Assembly: GCA_020637595.1 (NCBI GenBank)
Contig: JACKKE010000006.1
Span: forward strand, 124,001 to 188,000
Source of the DNA: Rhodobacter sp.
GTDB taxonomy: Bacteria > Pseudomonadota > Alphaproteobacteria > Rhodobacterales > Rhodobacteraceae
DNA: 64,000 nt
Reading direction: 5' to 3'
The stretch's first letter is position 1. Every line of letters begins with the position of its first letter. The notes under the pieces were generated by a model that saw only the letters and a program-made list of their open reading frames with translations, searched no databases and was not told the origin of the DNA. A program made the translations under genes and the position numbers. Below, piece after piece: positions 43,074-51,860 of the stretch.

Positions 43074-44450
43074 ATGAAGGTCATCATCTGCGGCGCGGGC
43101 CAGGTCGGCTGGCAGATCGCGCGGCAACTGGCGGGCGAGGCGAACGACGTCTCGATCGTCGACAACAACCCGGCGCTGGTGCGCCGGGCCACCGACACGC
43201 TCGAGGTGCAGGGGGTGGTGGGCTTTGCCTCGCATCCCGAGGTGCTGGAGCAGGCCGGCGCGCGCGAGGCCGACATGATCATCGCCGCGACCCATTCGGA
43301 CGAGGTGAACATGGTCACCTGCCAGGTGGCTCATTCGGTGTTCAACGTCACCCGCAAGATCGCCCGCCTGCGCGCGCAGGGCTATGTCGATCCGCGCTAT
43401 TCCGAGATGTTCCGCCGCGATCACCTGCCGATCGACGTGGTGATCAACCCCGAACGCGAGGTCTCGCGCGCGGCGCTGAGGCGGTTTGCCGCGCCCTCGA
43501 CCTTCGAGGTGCAGGATTTCATGGACGGCTCGGTCCGGCTGGCGGGGATCTCGCTGGATGCCGATTGCCCGGTGCTGAACACGCCGCTGCGCCAGCTGAC
43601 CGAACTCTTTTCCAGTCTGCGCGCGATCGTCGTCGGCGTGCGCCGGGCGGGCAAGCTGTTCGCGCCGGAACCGGGCGATCAGCTGTTCGAGGGCGACCAG
43701 ATCTATGTCGTCTCGGAAAGCTCGGACCTGACGCGGACCCTGGCAATCTTTGGCAAGCCCGTGGCCAAGCAGGAGCGCATCGTCATCATCGGCGCCGGCA
43801 ACGTCGGTCTGGGGGTGGCGCGGGCCCTGGAAACCCAGCCCGACCGGGTCCGGGTCAAGGTGATCGAACGCGACCGCTCGCGGGCCGAGGTCGCGGCGGA
43901 TGCGCTGGAACGCACCATTGTGCTGCATGGCGACGGGATGGACAGCGACCTCCTGGCCGAGGCCGGGATCGACAGCGCCGACACCGTGCTGGCGGTGACC
44001 GATGACGACAAGACCAACCTCCTGACCTCGGTGCGGGCCAAGGCGATGGGCTGCAAGATGGCCATCGCGCTGGTCAACGACCCCTCGCTGGTGCCGCTGC
44101 TCGACCATCTGGGGATCGACGCGCATATCAACCCGCGCGCGACCACGGTGTCGTCGATCCTGCGCCATGTCCGCCACGGCCGCGTGCGCTCGATCTATAC
44201 CATCGGCGATGGCGAGGCCGAGGTGATCGAGGCGCAGGTGCTGTCGACCTCGCCGCTGGCGGGGCGCAAGATCGGCAATATCGGCTTTCCCGAGGGGGCG
44301 CTGGTCGGCGCGGTCAACAAGCGCGGAACCTTCGTCAAGCCGACCGGCGCGACCGAACTGCAAGAGGGTGACGTGCTGGTGATCTTCGCGCTCAGCAAGG
44401 ACGTGCCGGAAATCGAACGCCTTCTGCAGGTGGCGGTGGAGTATTTCTGA
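43074..44450 (+). CDS. trkA: Trk potassium-uptake regulatory protein TrkA
   Basis: A 458-residue peripheral membrane protein with two RCK units, which gates TrkH. The first NAD-binding fold is CGAGQVGWQIARQLAG (residues 5-20) and the second IIGAGNVGLGVARALE near residue 240; each is followed by an RCK-C (TrkA-C) domain. It lies 10 bases after ntrX and 1 base before trkH, consistent with one long operon. TrkA located next to ntrX is a known alphaproteobacterial arrangement. Confidence 0.96.
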   Translation: MKVIICGAGQVGWQIARQLAGEANDVSIVDNNPALVRRATDTLEVQGVVGFASHPEVLEQAGAREADMIIAATHSDEVNMVTCQVAHSVFNVTRKIARLRAQGYVDPRYSEMFRRDHLPIDVVINPEREVSRAALRRFAAPSTFEVQDFMDGSVRLAGISLDADCPVLNTPLRQLTELFSSLRAIVVGVRRAGKLFAPEPGDQLFEGDQIYVVSESSDLTRTLAIFGKPVAKQERIVIIGAGNVGLGVARALETQPDRVRVKVIERDRSRAEVAADALERTIVLHGDGMDSDLLAEAGIDSADTVLAVTDDDKTNLLTSVRAKAMGCKMAIALVNDPSLVPLLDHLGIDAHINPRATTVSSILRHVRHGRVRSIYTIGDGEAEVIEAQVLSTSPLAGRKIGNIGFPEGALVGAVNKRGTFVKPTGATELQEGDVLVIFALSKDVPEIERLLQVAVEYF

Positions 44451-44451
44451 G

Positions 44452-45948
44452 ATGCGCGCGCGCCTGGCATCGGTGCCCATGCTGGTCGTCCTGATCGCGG
44501 GCACCGGACTGTTGATGCAGGTGCCGGCCTTCAAGGCTCTGGTCGACCGCGAACACCAGATCGCCCGCGCGTTCTTCTATTCCGGCCTGATCTGCCTGGT
44601 GCTGTCGGTGTTTTTCGCGCTGGCGCTGTCGGCCTCGCAGCGCCGCAGCCGGTCGGGCGGGCTGTTTCCGCTGTTGACGACGATCTATCTGCTGGTGCCG
44701 GCGGTGATGGCCGTGCCCCTGGCCGAGGCGCTGCCGCAGATGCGCTTTGTCGATGCCTGGTTCGAGATGATCTCGGGTTTTACCACCACCGGGGCGTCGC
44801 TGATCGACCTGCCGCGGCGGGTGCCGCAGGCGGTGCATCTGTGGCGCGGACTCTCGGGCTGGCTGGGGGGGCTGTTCATCCTGTCGGCCGCCACTGCGCT
44901 GCTGGCGCCGATCGGGCTGGGCGGATACGAGCTGATCCACCGCAGCCCGGGGGCGCAGACCCGGGCCGGGATGGCCGGGGCCACCGCCGGCCGGCGGCTG
45001 ATGGCTCATGCGCAGGTGGTGCTGCCGGCCTATGCCGGGCTGACACTGGGCCTGTGGTTCCTGCTGACGCTGTTCGGCGTGCCTGGGTTCGACGCACTGA
45101 TGCAGGCGATGGCGACGCTGTCGACCTCGGGGATCCTGGCGCGCGAGACCTTGGGCAACACCGGGCTGCTGCCGGAGATGGCGCTGTTCGCCTTCATGGT
45201 GGTGGCCCTCAGCCGCCGGTTTCTGCCCGGCCACGGCGATCGCCCGCGCCCGCTGCACCGTGACCCGGAACTGGTCACCGCTGCCCTGATCGTGGCCCTG
45301 GTGTCGCTCTTTGTGCTGGCGCGCCACTGGGCCGGTGCCTTCGAGATCGCCGAGGGCGAGAACCTGCCGGCGATCGGCCGGGCGGCCTGGGGCGCGGCCT
45401 TTACCAGCCTCAGCTACCTGACCACCACCGGCTTTGTCAGCCAGGACTGGATCGCCAGCCGCGTCTGGTCGGGGCTGACGCCGCCGGGGCTGGTGCTGAT
45501 GGGGCTGGCACTGCTGGGGGGCGGGGTCGCCACCACCGCGGGTGGGGTCAAGCTGCTCAGGGTCTTTGCACTGACCCGTCTGGGCAAGTTCGAGCTGGAA
45601 CGCACGCTCTATCCGTCGCTGGTGATCGGCGGCAACGAATACGACCGGTTCCTCGCCACCACCGGGGCCCGCGCGGCCTGGCTGTTCGCGATGGTCTTTT
45701 CGTTGACGGCGGTGGTCGTCGTGGCGCTGTTGCTGGTCTCGGGCATGAGCCTCGAGACCGGACTGATTTTTGCCGCAGCCGCCCTGTCGAACACCGGCCC
45801 GCTGGTGCAGGTGGCGGGCGATCTGCCGCTCTACTGGGTTCTGGTCGGGGATCCGGCGCGCCTCGTGCTGGCGGCGGCGATGATTCTCGGGCGGCTGGAA
45901 ATCCTGGTGCTGTTGGCCCTGTTCATCGCACGAACCCAGCGCGGCTGA
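44452..45948 (+). CDS. trkH: Trk potassium-uptake membrane protein TrkH
   Basis: A 498-residue inner-membrane potassium channel subunit with about ten helices. It has the repeated selectivity-filter-like loops with glycine: ISGFTTTGASLID in the first pore region, TLSTSGIL in the second, SYLTTTGFVSQDW in the third and LSNTGPLVQV in the fourth. GGGVATTAGGVKLLRVF is a family signature. It starts one base after the trkA stop, so translation is coupled. Its partner is TrkA. Confidence 0.95.
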   Translation: MRARLASVPMLVVLIAGTGLLMQVPAFKALVDREHQIARAFFYSGLICLVLSVFFALALSASQRRSRSGGLFPLLTTIYLLVPAVMAVPLAEALPQMRFVDAWFEMISGFTTTGASLIDLPRRVPQAVHLWRGLSGWLGGLFILSAATALLAPIGLGGYELIHRSPGAQTRAGMAGATAGRRLMAHAQVVLPAYAGLTLGLWFLLTLFGVPGFDALMQAMATLSTSGILARETLGNTGLLPEMALFAFMVVALSRRFLPGHGDRPRPLHRDPELVTAALIVALVSLFVLARHWAGAFEIAEGENLPAIGRAAWGAAFTSLSYLTTTGFVSQDWIASRVWSGLTPPGLVLMGLALLGGGVATTAGGVKLLRVFALTRLGKFELERTLYPSLVIGGNEYDRFLATTGARAAWLFAMVFSLTAVVVVALLLVSGMSLETGLIFAAAALSNTGPLVQVAGDLPLYWVLVGDPARLVLAAAMILGRLEILVLLALFIARTQRG

Positions 45949-46131
45949 GCAACGCGGCAGTGGAAAAGCTTGCGCGATGGTGGAAATCCACCTGCGAAAA
46001 CGCTTGTAATGCGCTGAAATGGTGGAGAATCGGGGTAGAAACTTGCCCGGTGTCGCTTCATACTCGCGCGACAGGGGGAGACTGCGACAGCTGAGCACGC
46101 TGCGCGGGCCGGATAACAAAAGGCAAAGACA

Positions 46132-46365
46132 ATGGCCGTGGACAAACAGAATTTGCAGGATGCCTTTCTCAACCATGTTCGCAAGAACAAGGTGCCCGTC
46201 ACGATTTTTTTGGTGAACGGGGTCAAGCTTTTGGGTGTCATTACCTGGTTCGACAACTTCTGCGTCCTGCTGCGCCGCGAGGGGCAGAGCCAGCTTGTCT
46301 ACAAGCACGCGATCTCGACGATCATGCCGGGGCAGCCGATCTCGCTGTATAACGGCGACGAGTGA
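46132..46365 (+). CDS. hfq: RNA chaperone Hfq
   Basis: A 77-residue hexameric Sm-like protein that pairs small RNAs with mRNAs. The Sm1 motif is VNGVKLLGVITWFDNFCVLL, and the Sm2 motif is the YKHAIST block. The start MAVDKQNLQDAFLN has KQNLQD, the usual proximal-face binding sequence. It begins 183 bases after trkH and 24 bases before hflX, the standard hfq-hflX order. AAAGG lies before its start. Confidence 0.98.
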   Translation: MAVDKQNLQDAFLNHVRKNKVPVTIFLVNGVKLLGVITWFDNFCVLLRREGQSQLVYKHAISTIMPGQPISLYNGDE

Positions 46366-46389
46366 CGCCCCGAGGGGGGACATTCCATC

Positions 46390-47736
46390 GTGACCATTGA
46401 CGTGTCGGAACTGGGTGGCGCCGGGGGCGGGCACCGGCAGCGCGCGCTGGTCCTGCATCCCGAAATCAAGGGCGCCGAGGTGTCTCGCGCCGCCGACGCG
46501 GCCTTGGCCGAGGCCTTGGCACTGGCCGAGGCCCTGCCGGGGATTGATGTCGTGCGCGGCGACGTCGTTCGTCTCGCCAAACCGCATCCGGGGATGTTGT
46601 TCGGCTCGGGCAAGGTGGCCGAGATCAAGACCTGGATCGAGGCCGACGAGGTCGAGCTGGTGCTGGTCGATGGGCCGGTGTCCCCCGTCCAGCAGCGCAA
46701 CCTGGAAAAGGAATGGGGGGTGAAACTCCTCGACCGAACCGGGCTGATCCTGGAGATCTTTGCCGACCGCGCCCGCACCCGCGAGGGGGTGCTGCAGGTC
46801 GAACTGGCCGCGCTCAGCTATCAGCGCACGCGGCTGGTCCGGGCCTGGACCCACCTCGAACGGCAGCGCGGCGGGCTCGGCTTTGTCGGCGGTCCGGGCG
46901 AAACCCAGATCGAGGCCGACCGGCGTGCCATCGACACCCAGGTCGTGCGGCTGCGGCGGCAACTGGACAAGGTCGTCAAGACCCGCGAGCTGCACCGCGC
47001 GGCGCGGCGTCGCGTGCCCTATCCGGTGGTGGCGCTGGTCGGCTATACCAACGCGGGGAAATCGACGCTGTTCAACCGGTTGACCGGGGCCGATGTGCTG
47101 GCCAAGGACATGCTCTTCGCGACGCTGGATCCGACGATGCGGGCGGTGACCCTGCCGGGCGGGCTGGCGGTGATCCTGTCGGACACGGTGGGGTTCATCT
47201 CGGATCTGCCGACACAGCTGGTCGCGGCGTTTCGCGCGACACTGGAAGAGGTGCTCGAGGCCGATCTGATCCTGCATGTGCGCGACATCGCCCATCCCGA
47301 ATCCGAGGCTCAGGCCAAGGATGTCGAGACCATCCTGACCGATCTGGGTGTCGGGCAGGACGTTCGGCGCATCGAGGTCTGGAACAAGGCCGACCTGCTG
47401 CCCGCCGATGACGCGCGCCTGACGGTGGCGGCCCGGCGGGACGGGGTGGTGGCGGTTTCGGCGCTGACCGGGCAGGGGATGGCGGATCTGGTCGAGGTCA
47501 TCGGCGAGGCCCTGGGCGATCAACGCCAGGTCGAGGTGGTGCCGATCGGGCATGCCGACGGGCGGGCGCGGGCCTTTGCCTATGAGGCCGGGATCGTGCT
47601 GTCCGAGGAACAGGGCGACGAGGGTGCAACGCTGACGGTGTCCTGGTCACCCCGCCAGAAAGCCCAGTTCATTGCCTTGCGCGGCGGCTCGGGCGCTGGC
47701 CCCGCAGACGGTGGGGATAACGGCGAGGCACCGTGA
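46390..47736 (+). CDS. hflX: Ribosome-associated GTPase HflX
   Basis: A 448-residue GTPase that rescues or splits stalled ribosomes, here in the usual place after hfq. The N-terminal HflX domain includes the block HPGMLFGSGKVAEIK, and the signature RGGLGFVGGPGETQIEADRR follows. The G domain has G1 GYTNAGKSTLFN, G3 DTVGF and G4 NKAD. A GTG at 46390 starts the frame; other GTG or ATG codons nearby are possible. It has the normal length. Confidence 0.95.
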   Translation: MTIDVSELGGAGGGHRQRALVLHPEIKGAEVSRAADAALAEALALAEALPGIDVVRGDVVRLAKPHPGMLFGSGKVAEIKTWIEADEVELVLVDGPVSPVQQRNLEKEWGVKLLDRTGLILEIFADRARTREGVLQVELAALSYQRTRLVRAWTHLERQRGGLGFVGGPGETQIEADRRAIDTQVVRLRRQLDKVVKTRELHRAARRRVPYPVVALVGYTNAGKSTLFNRLTGADVLAKDMLFATLDPTMRAVTLPGGLAVILSDTVGFISDLPTQLVAAFRATLEEVLEADLILHVRDIAHPESEAQAKDVETILTDLGVGQDVRRIEVWNKADLLPADDARLTVAARRDGVVAVSALTGQGMADLVEVIGEALGDQRQVEVVPIGHADGRARAFAYEAGIVLSEEQGDEGATLTVSWSPRQKAQFIALRGGSGAGPADGGDNGEAP

Positions 47737-47742
47737 CCGGTC

Positions 47743-47850
47743 ACCGGGGACCGGCACGGTTCAGGCACCCGGGAGACCGGCGGCGTGGCAGGCTCCTGGG
47801 GAGACCGGCGCCGTGATCGGCACCCCGGGACCGGCGGCGCGGCGGCTTTG
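47743..47850 (+). repeat. Imperfect short tandem repeats after hflX
   Basis: Four degenerate copies with a period of about 25-28 bases share the core GGGR(GA)CCGGCGSCG: near 47746 (GGGGACCGGCACGG), 47771 (GGGAGACCGGCGGCG), 47798 (GGGGAGACCGGCGCCG) and 47827 (GGGACCGGCGGCG). They fill the first part of the 288-base gap between hflX and the end of fliG; the rest of the gap shows nothing I recognise. Confidence 0.5.
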
Positions 47851-48024
47851 AGCCTCCGGTGTGTGCCGCGCCTGCAGCGCCGTTCAGCCTTGAACCGCAG
47901 CGGCGGGTGTGGCTCTGCCTGCGCGTCGCCCTCGATTGCGGCCATTGCCGTCGTTCCCGGCAAACCCCGACCGGCAGTTTCCGCCTTGTGTCGCGGCCGT
48001 GTTTGATGGGGTTCGCCTGCTGGG

Positions 48025-49134
48025 CTACTCCTCGTCCTCATCGGTCAGCATGGTGATGTCGCCGGCGTCAGCCAGCCCTCGCACGGCAAAGACGACGGCG
48101 GCCATCGCGGGCTCGGCCTCCTTGGCTTTGACCTTGCCGCGCGTTTCGACCTCGTCGCGCAGGGTGGCGGCCATGCGTTGCGACATGTTGGCGAGCAGGA
48201 AATCGGCCGAGCGGCCGTCCGCCGTTTCCGGGGTTGGCAGGGCCGCGGCCAGGGCGGTGATCAGATCGGCCTGCGGCACCTCGCGCAGGATCTTGGGCAC
48301 GTCGCGCGGGCTGATCCGCTCATGGATATGGCCGAAGGTAAAGATCGCCTTGCGCACCCCGTCGGCAAAGCCCGCGTCCTGCTCGGTCAACCCCTCGAGC
48401 AGGGCGTCGCGCACCGGGGCGGGGGCCGAATTCAGGATCGCGCCGACGCGGGTCGCCGGGGGGGCGGGAAAGGCCGGATAGGGCCGATCGTCAAGCACCC
48501 GGGCAATCGAAGTGCCGATGCGCGCCACGGTGGCCGGGTTGATCCCTTCGGTCAGCGACACCGCATAGGCGACGCGGCGCGCGCGTTCCCCCGGCATCTT
48601 GCCCAGCAGCTCGGCGGCGCGGGTGACCGAGAGCTTGGACAGCACCACCGCCGCCACCTCGGGGCTTTCGCCTTCGAGGATGTCCAGCAGGGCCGCGGGT
48701 TCTGCCTGCACGATCCGCTCCCACGGGTCGGCGCCGTCACGGGTGCGGGCCATGTGTTTCAACCGGTTCGACGCGCCGGGGCTGAGGCGACCGTCGAGCG
48801 CCTTGAGCGCGCCGTCGATCCCGCCGGGAAAGCTGAGGCCGACCTGATCCAGCGTTTCGACGAATTCCGAAACCACCGCCGAGAGCGTGTCGCGGTCGAC
48901 CAGACGCATCTGGCCGATCTGTTCGGTCAGCGCGGTCTGCATGTCCTCAGGGAGGGCGGTGAGTTTCAGGTCCGCCCCCTCGGCCAGCAGGAGGCGGACG
49001 AGGATCGCCGCCTTTTGCCGTCCGCTGAGGGCGCGGATCTGACGGCCCGAAGGGCTGGTCGCGGCGGGTGGTGGGGGCGCCCCGGCCATCGAGGGCGGGG
49101 CGAGGGTTGGCAGCGGGGCAGAATCAGCAGGCAT
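48025..49134 (-). CDS. fliG: Flagellar motor switch protein FliG (isolated gene)
   Basis: A 369-residue FliG homologue, the rotor component that couples to the MotAB stator. It has a proline-rich N-terminus, then the ARM-like middle domain (LLDILEGESPEVAAVVLSKL, where the usual EHPQ motif is ESPE) and the C-terminal torque domain with charged FTFGHIHERISPRDVPKILREV. The charged torque residues of E. coli FliG are partly recognisable (R and D in SPRDV). No other flagellar gene is in the window, so it stands alone, which is common for accessory fliG copies. The start ATG at 49134 has weak upstream GA-rich bases. Confidence 0.87.
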   Translation of the reverse strand: MPADSAPLPTLAPPSMAGAPPPPAATSPSGRQIRALSGRQKAAILVRLLLAEGADLKLTALPEDMQTALTEQIGQMRLVDRDTLSAVVSEFVETLDQVGLSFPGGIDGALKALDGRLSPGASNRLKHMARTRDGADPWERIVQAEPAALLDILEGESPEVAAVVLSKLSVTRAAELLGKMPGERARRVAYAVSLTEGINPATVARIGTSIARVLDDRPYPAFPAPPATRVGAILNSAPAPVRDALLEGLTEQDAGFADGVRKAIFTFGHIHERISPRDVPKILREVPQADLITALAAALPTPETADGRSADFLLANMSQRMAATLRDEVETRGKVKAKEAEPAMAAVVFAVRGLADAGDITMLTDEDEE

Positions 49135-49224
49135 GGCGGTATCCGTCGAAGGTTCCGCCAGATTCGGGCATCGGGGTTAATCGGCGGATAACAGCCGCGA
49201 ATTTTCGCGCGCGGGGGCAGAAAT

Positions 49225-49238
49225 TTGATCCATGTCAA
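49225..49238 (+). promoter_or_regulatory. FnrL box between fliG and the candidate sRNA
   Basis: TTGAT-CCAT-GTCAA matches the FNR consensus at 9 of 10 positions, the best in this window. TATCAA at 49261-49266 is the likely minus-10 for the plus strand, giving a box centred 41.5 bases before a start near 49273. The same spacing is seen at the cytochrome c box. The box also lies 91-104 bases before the fliG start and could serve that gene instead. Confidence 0.55.
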
Positions 49239-49272
49239 AGTTTCTTGCGCCTGCAACGAATATCAAGATGGG

Positions 49273-49386
49273 GAAGGGCCGGGCCAAGACCATTGCCTGA
49301 TCTTCATCTCCCGTTTCCGGGCGCACCTCCCTGCGTCTGGTATACTGAATACGCCGCGAGACCTCCCTCTCGCGGCGTTTCTTTCT
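49273..49386 (+). ncRNA. Candidate small RNA with two anti-Shine-Dalgarno loops
   Basis: Two consecutive stem-loops on the plus strand show the same exposed 8-base loop, ACCTCCCT. Stem 1 pairs CCGGGCGC (49317-49324) with GCGTCTGG (49333-49340), 8 pairs with two G-U. Stem 2 pairs ACGCCGCGAG (49351-49360) with CTCGCGGCGT (49369-49378), 10 perfect pairs, followed by TTCTTTC, so it doubles as a terminator. The start is inferred from the FnrL box and TATCAA. CCTCC in loops is the hallmark of Rhodobacter CcsR/'cuckoo'-type sRNAs. No protein frame uses this region. A T tract follows only on the plus strand, so it is not the ispG terminator. Confidence 0.6.
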
Positions 49387-49395
49387 GTGCAGGAC

Positions 49396-50529
49396 TCAGA
49401 GGTCGGCAGCGACCGCGGCCTGCGCCCCGGCGTCGATCTCGGCGGCGCGCTTTTCGACCAGCTCGACGATATGGTCGATCATCGCCGCGTTCGACATCTT
49501 GTGGCTCTGCTTGCCGGCCAGATAGATCATCCCCGAGCCAGCGCCGCCACCGGTAAAGCCGATGTCGGTCAGCAGTGCCTCGCCGGGGCCATTCACCACG
49601 CAGCCAATGATGCTGAGGCTCATCGGCGTCTTGATATGCGACAGCCGGTCCTCGAGTGCCTCGACGGTCTTGATCACGTCGAACCCTTGCCGCGCGCAGC
49701 TGGGGCAGGAGATGATCTGCACGCCGCGGGTGCGCAGGCCCAGCGATTTCAGGATCTCGTAGCCGACACGGACCTCTTCGACCGGATCGGCCGACAGCGA
49801 GACGCGGATTGTGTCGCCGATCCCCGACCACAGCAGGTTGCCCATGCCGATGGCCGATTTGACGGCCCCGGCGACGAAACCGCCCGCCTCGGTGATGCCC
49901 AGATGGATCGGCGCGTCGGTGGCCTCGGCCAGCTGCTGATAGGCGGCGGCAGCGAGGAACACGTCAGACGCCTTTACCGAGATCTTGAACTCGTGAAAGT
50001 CGTTGTCCTGCAGCAGTTTGATGTGGTCGAGGCCGCTTTCCACCATCGCGTCGGGGCAGGGCTCGCCGTATTTGTCCAGCAGGTGCTTTTCCAGCGATCC
50101 GGCGTTCACCCCGATGCGGATCGAGCAGCCGTGATCTTTGGCGGCCTTGACCACCTCGCGCACCCGCTCGGCCGAACCGATGTTGCCGGGGTTGATGCGC
50201 AGGCAGGCGGCACCGGCCTCGGCGGCCTCGATCGCGCGTTTGTAGTGGAAATGGATGTCCGCGACGATCGGCACCGGGCTTTCGCGGGTGATCTCGCGCA
50301 GGGCGCGGGTCGAGGATTCATCGGGGGTCGAAACGCGGACGATATCGGCACCGGCATCGGCGGCGGCGATCACCTGCGCCAGCGTCGCCTTGACGTCCGA
50401 GCTGTCGGTGTTGGTCATCGTCTGCACGGAAATCGGTGCGTCGCCGCCGACGGGGACCGCGCCGACCATGATCTGGCGCGACTTGCGCCGTTCGATGTTG
50501 CGCCAGGGGCGGACGGGATTGTGCGACAT
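49396..50529 (-). CDS. ispG: 4-hydroxy-3-methylbut-2-enyl-diphosphate synthase (IspG/GcpE)
   Basis: A 377-residue iron-sulfur enzyme of the non-mevalonate isoprenoid pathway, reducing methylerythritol cyclodiphosphate. The TIM-barrel part has the early PISVQTMTNTDSSDV, RVSTPDES and RINPGNIGS blocks. The [4Fe-4S] cysteines are in IISCPSCARQG and IIGCVVNGPGEA. The ATG at 50529 has GGAAG upstream. It lies immediately after the RodZ-like gene on the same strand, a common order, but a strong terminator in between suggests partial separation. Confidence 0.96.
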   Translation of the reverse strand: MSHNPVRPWRNIERRKSRQIMVGAVPVGGDAPISVQTMTNTDSSDVKATLAQVIAAADAGADIVRVSTPDESSTRALREITRESPVPIVADIHFHYKRAIEAAEAGAACLRINPGNIGSAERVREVVKAAKDHGCSIRIGVNAGSLEKHLLDKYGEPCPDAMVESGLDHIKLLQDNDFHEFKISVKASDVFLAAAAYQQLAEATDAPIHLGITEAGGFVAGAVKSAIGMGNLLWSGIGDTIRVSLSADPVEEVRVGYEILKSLGLRTRGVQIISCPSCARQGFDVIKTVEALEDRLSHIKTPMSLSIIGCVVNGPGEALLTDIGFTGGGAGSGMIYLAGKQSHKMSNAAMIDHIVELVEKRAAEIDAGAQAAVAADL

Positions 50530-50601
50530 GGGGCTTCCGTAAACCGGGGATGGGGCCTGCCTGACATAGGCCGGCAACGGGGGTGTGACAATGCGGCGGG
50601 C

Positions 50602-50636
50602 CGGAAAAGGAAAGGCCCGCGCAGGGGGCGCGGGCC
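50602..50636 (-). terminator. Terminator after the RodZ-like gene (minus strand)
   Basis: Read on the minus strand, GGCCCGCGC and GCGCGGGCC form a 9-bp stem (50614-50622 with 50628-50636) with a 5-base loop, followed by TTTCCTTTTCC. It begins 7 bases after the end of the RodZ-like gene. Confidence 0.75.
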
Positions 50637-50642
50637 GCGAGG

Positions 50643-51860
50643 TTACTCGCTCAGCCGGGCGACGTGAACCGCCAGATCCTGATCGCGGCTGAGATCCGCG
50701 ACCTGATAGTGTTCGCGCAGGTCGTTGACGTCCAGCGCCACGTTGCGGACCACCTGGGCCCCCGGCGCCGCCGGACCATAGGCCTGACCGTTGATCAGAA
50801 AATAGACCGAACCCGAGTTGCCGGCATGCAGGGTCGGCGGCTGCTCGGTCTGCGGGATGGTATAGCGTTCGCCAGCATCGAGGATCCGCTCGAAGATGAC
50901 CGTGCCATCGGCGGCGCGAACCCGCAGCCAGGACGGGCGCACGGCCAGCAGCTCGACGGTGTCGGGGCCGTTGTCGACGACCTGCGGCGCATCGCCGCCA
51001 TCGCCGGCCAGCGCCAGAGCCACGGCGTTGTCGGTCGAAATCCCGGCCGGCGCGGTGGGTTCGGGCGATTCGGGAACGATCGCGGCGATCGGGCCGTCGC
51101 GCGGCACCAGCACCGGCACATCCAGCGCCTGTGGCCGGGCGATGCGCACATGCCCTTCGGCGGTGCGGGTGCTGCCTGCGCCTGCCGGCAGCACGCCGGT
51201 GCCGGCATTGGCACCGTTCAACGGATCGGTATCGGCGCTGGCCAGCGCCCCGCTGGCGTTGGTGGGCGACAGCGGGTTGAAGTCGCTGACCACGCTGGGG
51301 ACGATATCGGCGGGCGCGACCTGCACGCGTTGCACTTCCTTCAGCACGGTCCAGCCGGCATACCCCAGCCCGGCGATCAGCGCGATCAGCACGGTCACCG
51401 ACCCCAGCGCGCCGGGTTCGATCCGTTTCCAGAACGGATCGGGGTCGGGCAGGATGCCGACGCCCTTCAGGCCGCCGCTGACACGGGTGTCGGCCATCGG
51501 TTCGCTGCGCTGTGCGCGCAGGCCCGAACCCGAGGACGCGGCCATGCCGTGAGCGACCTGGAAATCATGTTCGAGGCAGAAGCGTTCATAGACCCACTCG
51601 GGGTCCATACCCAGATAGCGCGCGTAGGACCGCACGAAGCCGGCGATAAAACTGGGGGTCTCGAACGCCTTGAGGTCGCCGTTCTCGATCGCGGCGATAT
51701 AGGTGGCCCGGATGTGCAATTCCCGTTGAACATCCAGCAGCGACTTGCCCAATGTCGCTCGCTCGCCCCGGAGGATATCACCCAGCCGGAGTTCGAAGTC
51801 ATCGAACCCGCGCGGCCGTTCCTCGGTCTCGTTCCGGGGCGTTTCTTTACGCCAGATCAT
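50643..51860 (-). CDS. RodZ-like helix-turn-helix membrane protein
   Basis: A 405-residue bitopic membrane protein. The cytoplasmic N-terminal HTH domain (LGDILRGERATLGKSLLDVQ through EFCLEHDFQ) matches the RodZ/HTH_25 pattern, with SFIAGFVRSYARYLGMDPE in the middle. One membrane helix (VTVLIALIAGLGYAGWTVL, near residue 175) is followed by a long alanine/proline-rich linker and a C-terminal DUF4115-type beta domain (LLAVRPSWLRVRAADGTVIF). In E. coli RodZ links MreB to the envelope. The start at 51860 has AGAGG upstream. ispG follows it, as in many bacteria. Confidence 0.88.
   Translation of the reverse strand: MIWRKETPRNETEERPRGFDDFELRLGDILRGERATLGKSLLDVQRELHIRATYIAAIENGDLKAFETPSFIAGFVRSYARYLGMDPEWVYERFCLEHDFQVAHGMAASSGSGLRAQRSEPMADTRVSGGLKGVGILPDPDPFWKRIEPGALGSVTVLIALIAGLGYAGWTVLKEVQRVQVAPADIVPSVVSDFNPLSPTNASGALASADTDPLNGANAGTGVLPAGAGSTRTAEGHVRIARPQALDVPVLVPRDGPIAAIVPESPEPTAPAGISTDNAVALALAGDGGDAPQVVDNGPDTVELLAVRPSWLRVRAADGTVIFERILDAGERYTIPQTEQPPTLHAGNSGSVYFLINGQAYGPAAPGAQVVRNVALDVNDLREHYQVADLSRDQDLAVHVARLSE

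Noticed and set aside
49351..49378. Hairpin considered as the ispG terminator
   Set aside because: On the minus strand it is followed by TATTC without a T tract. The T-rich tail is on the plus strand, which fits the sRNA instead.
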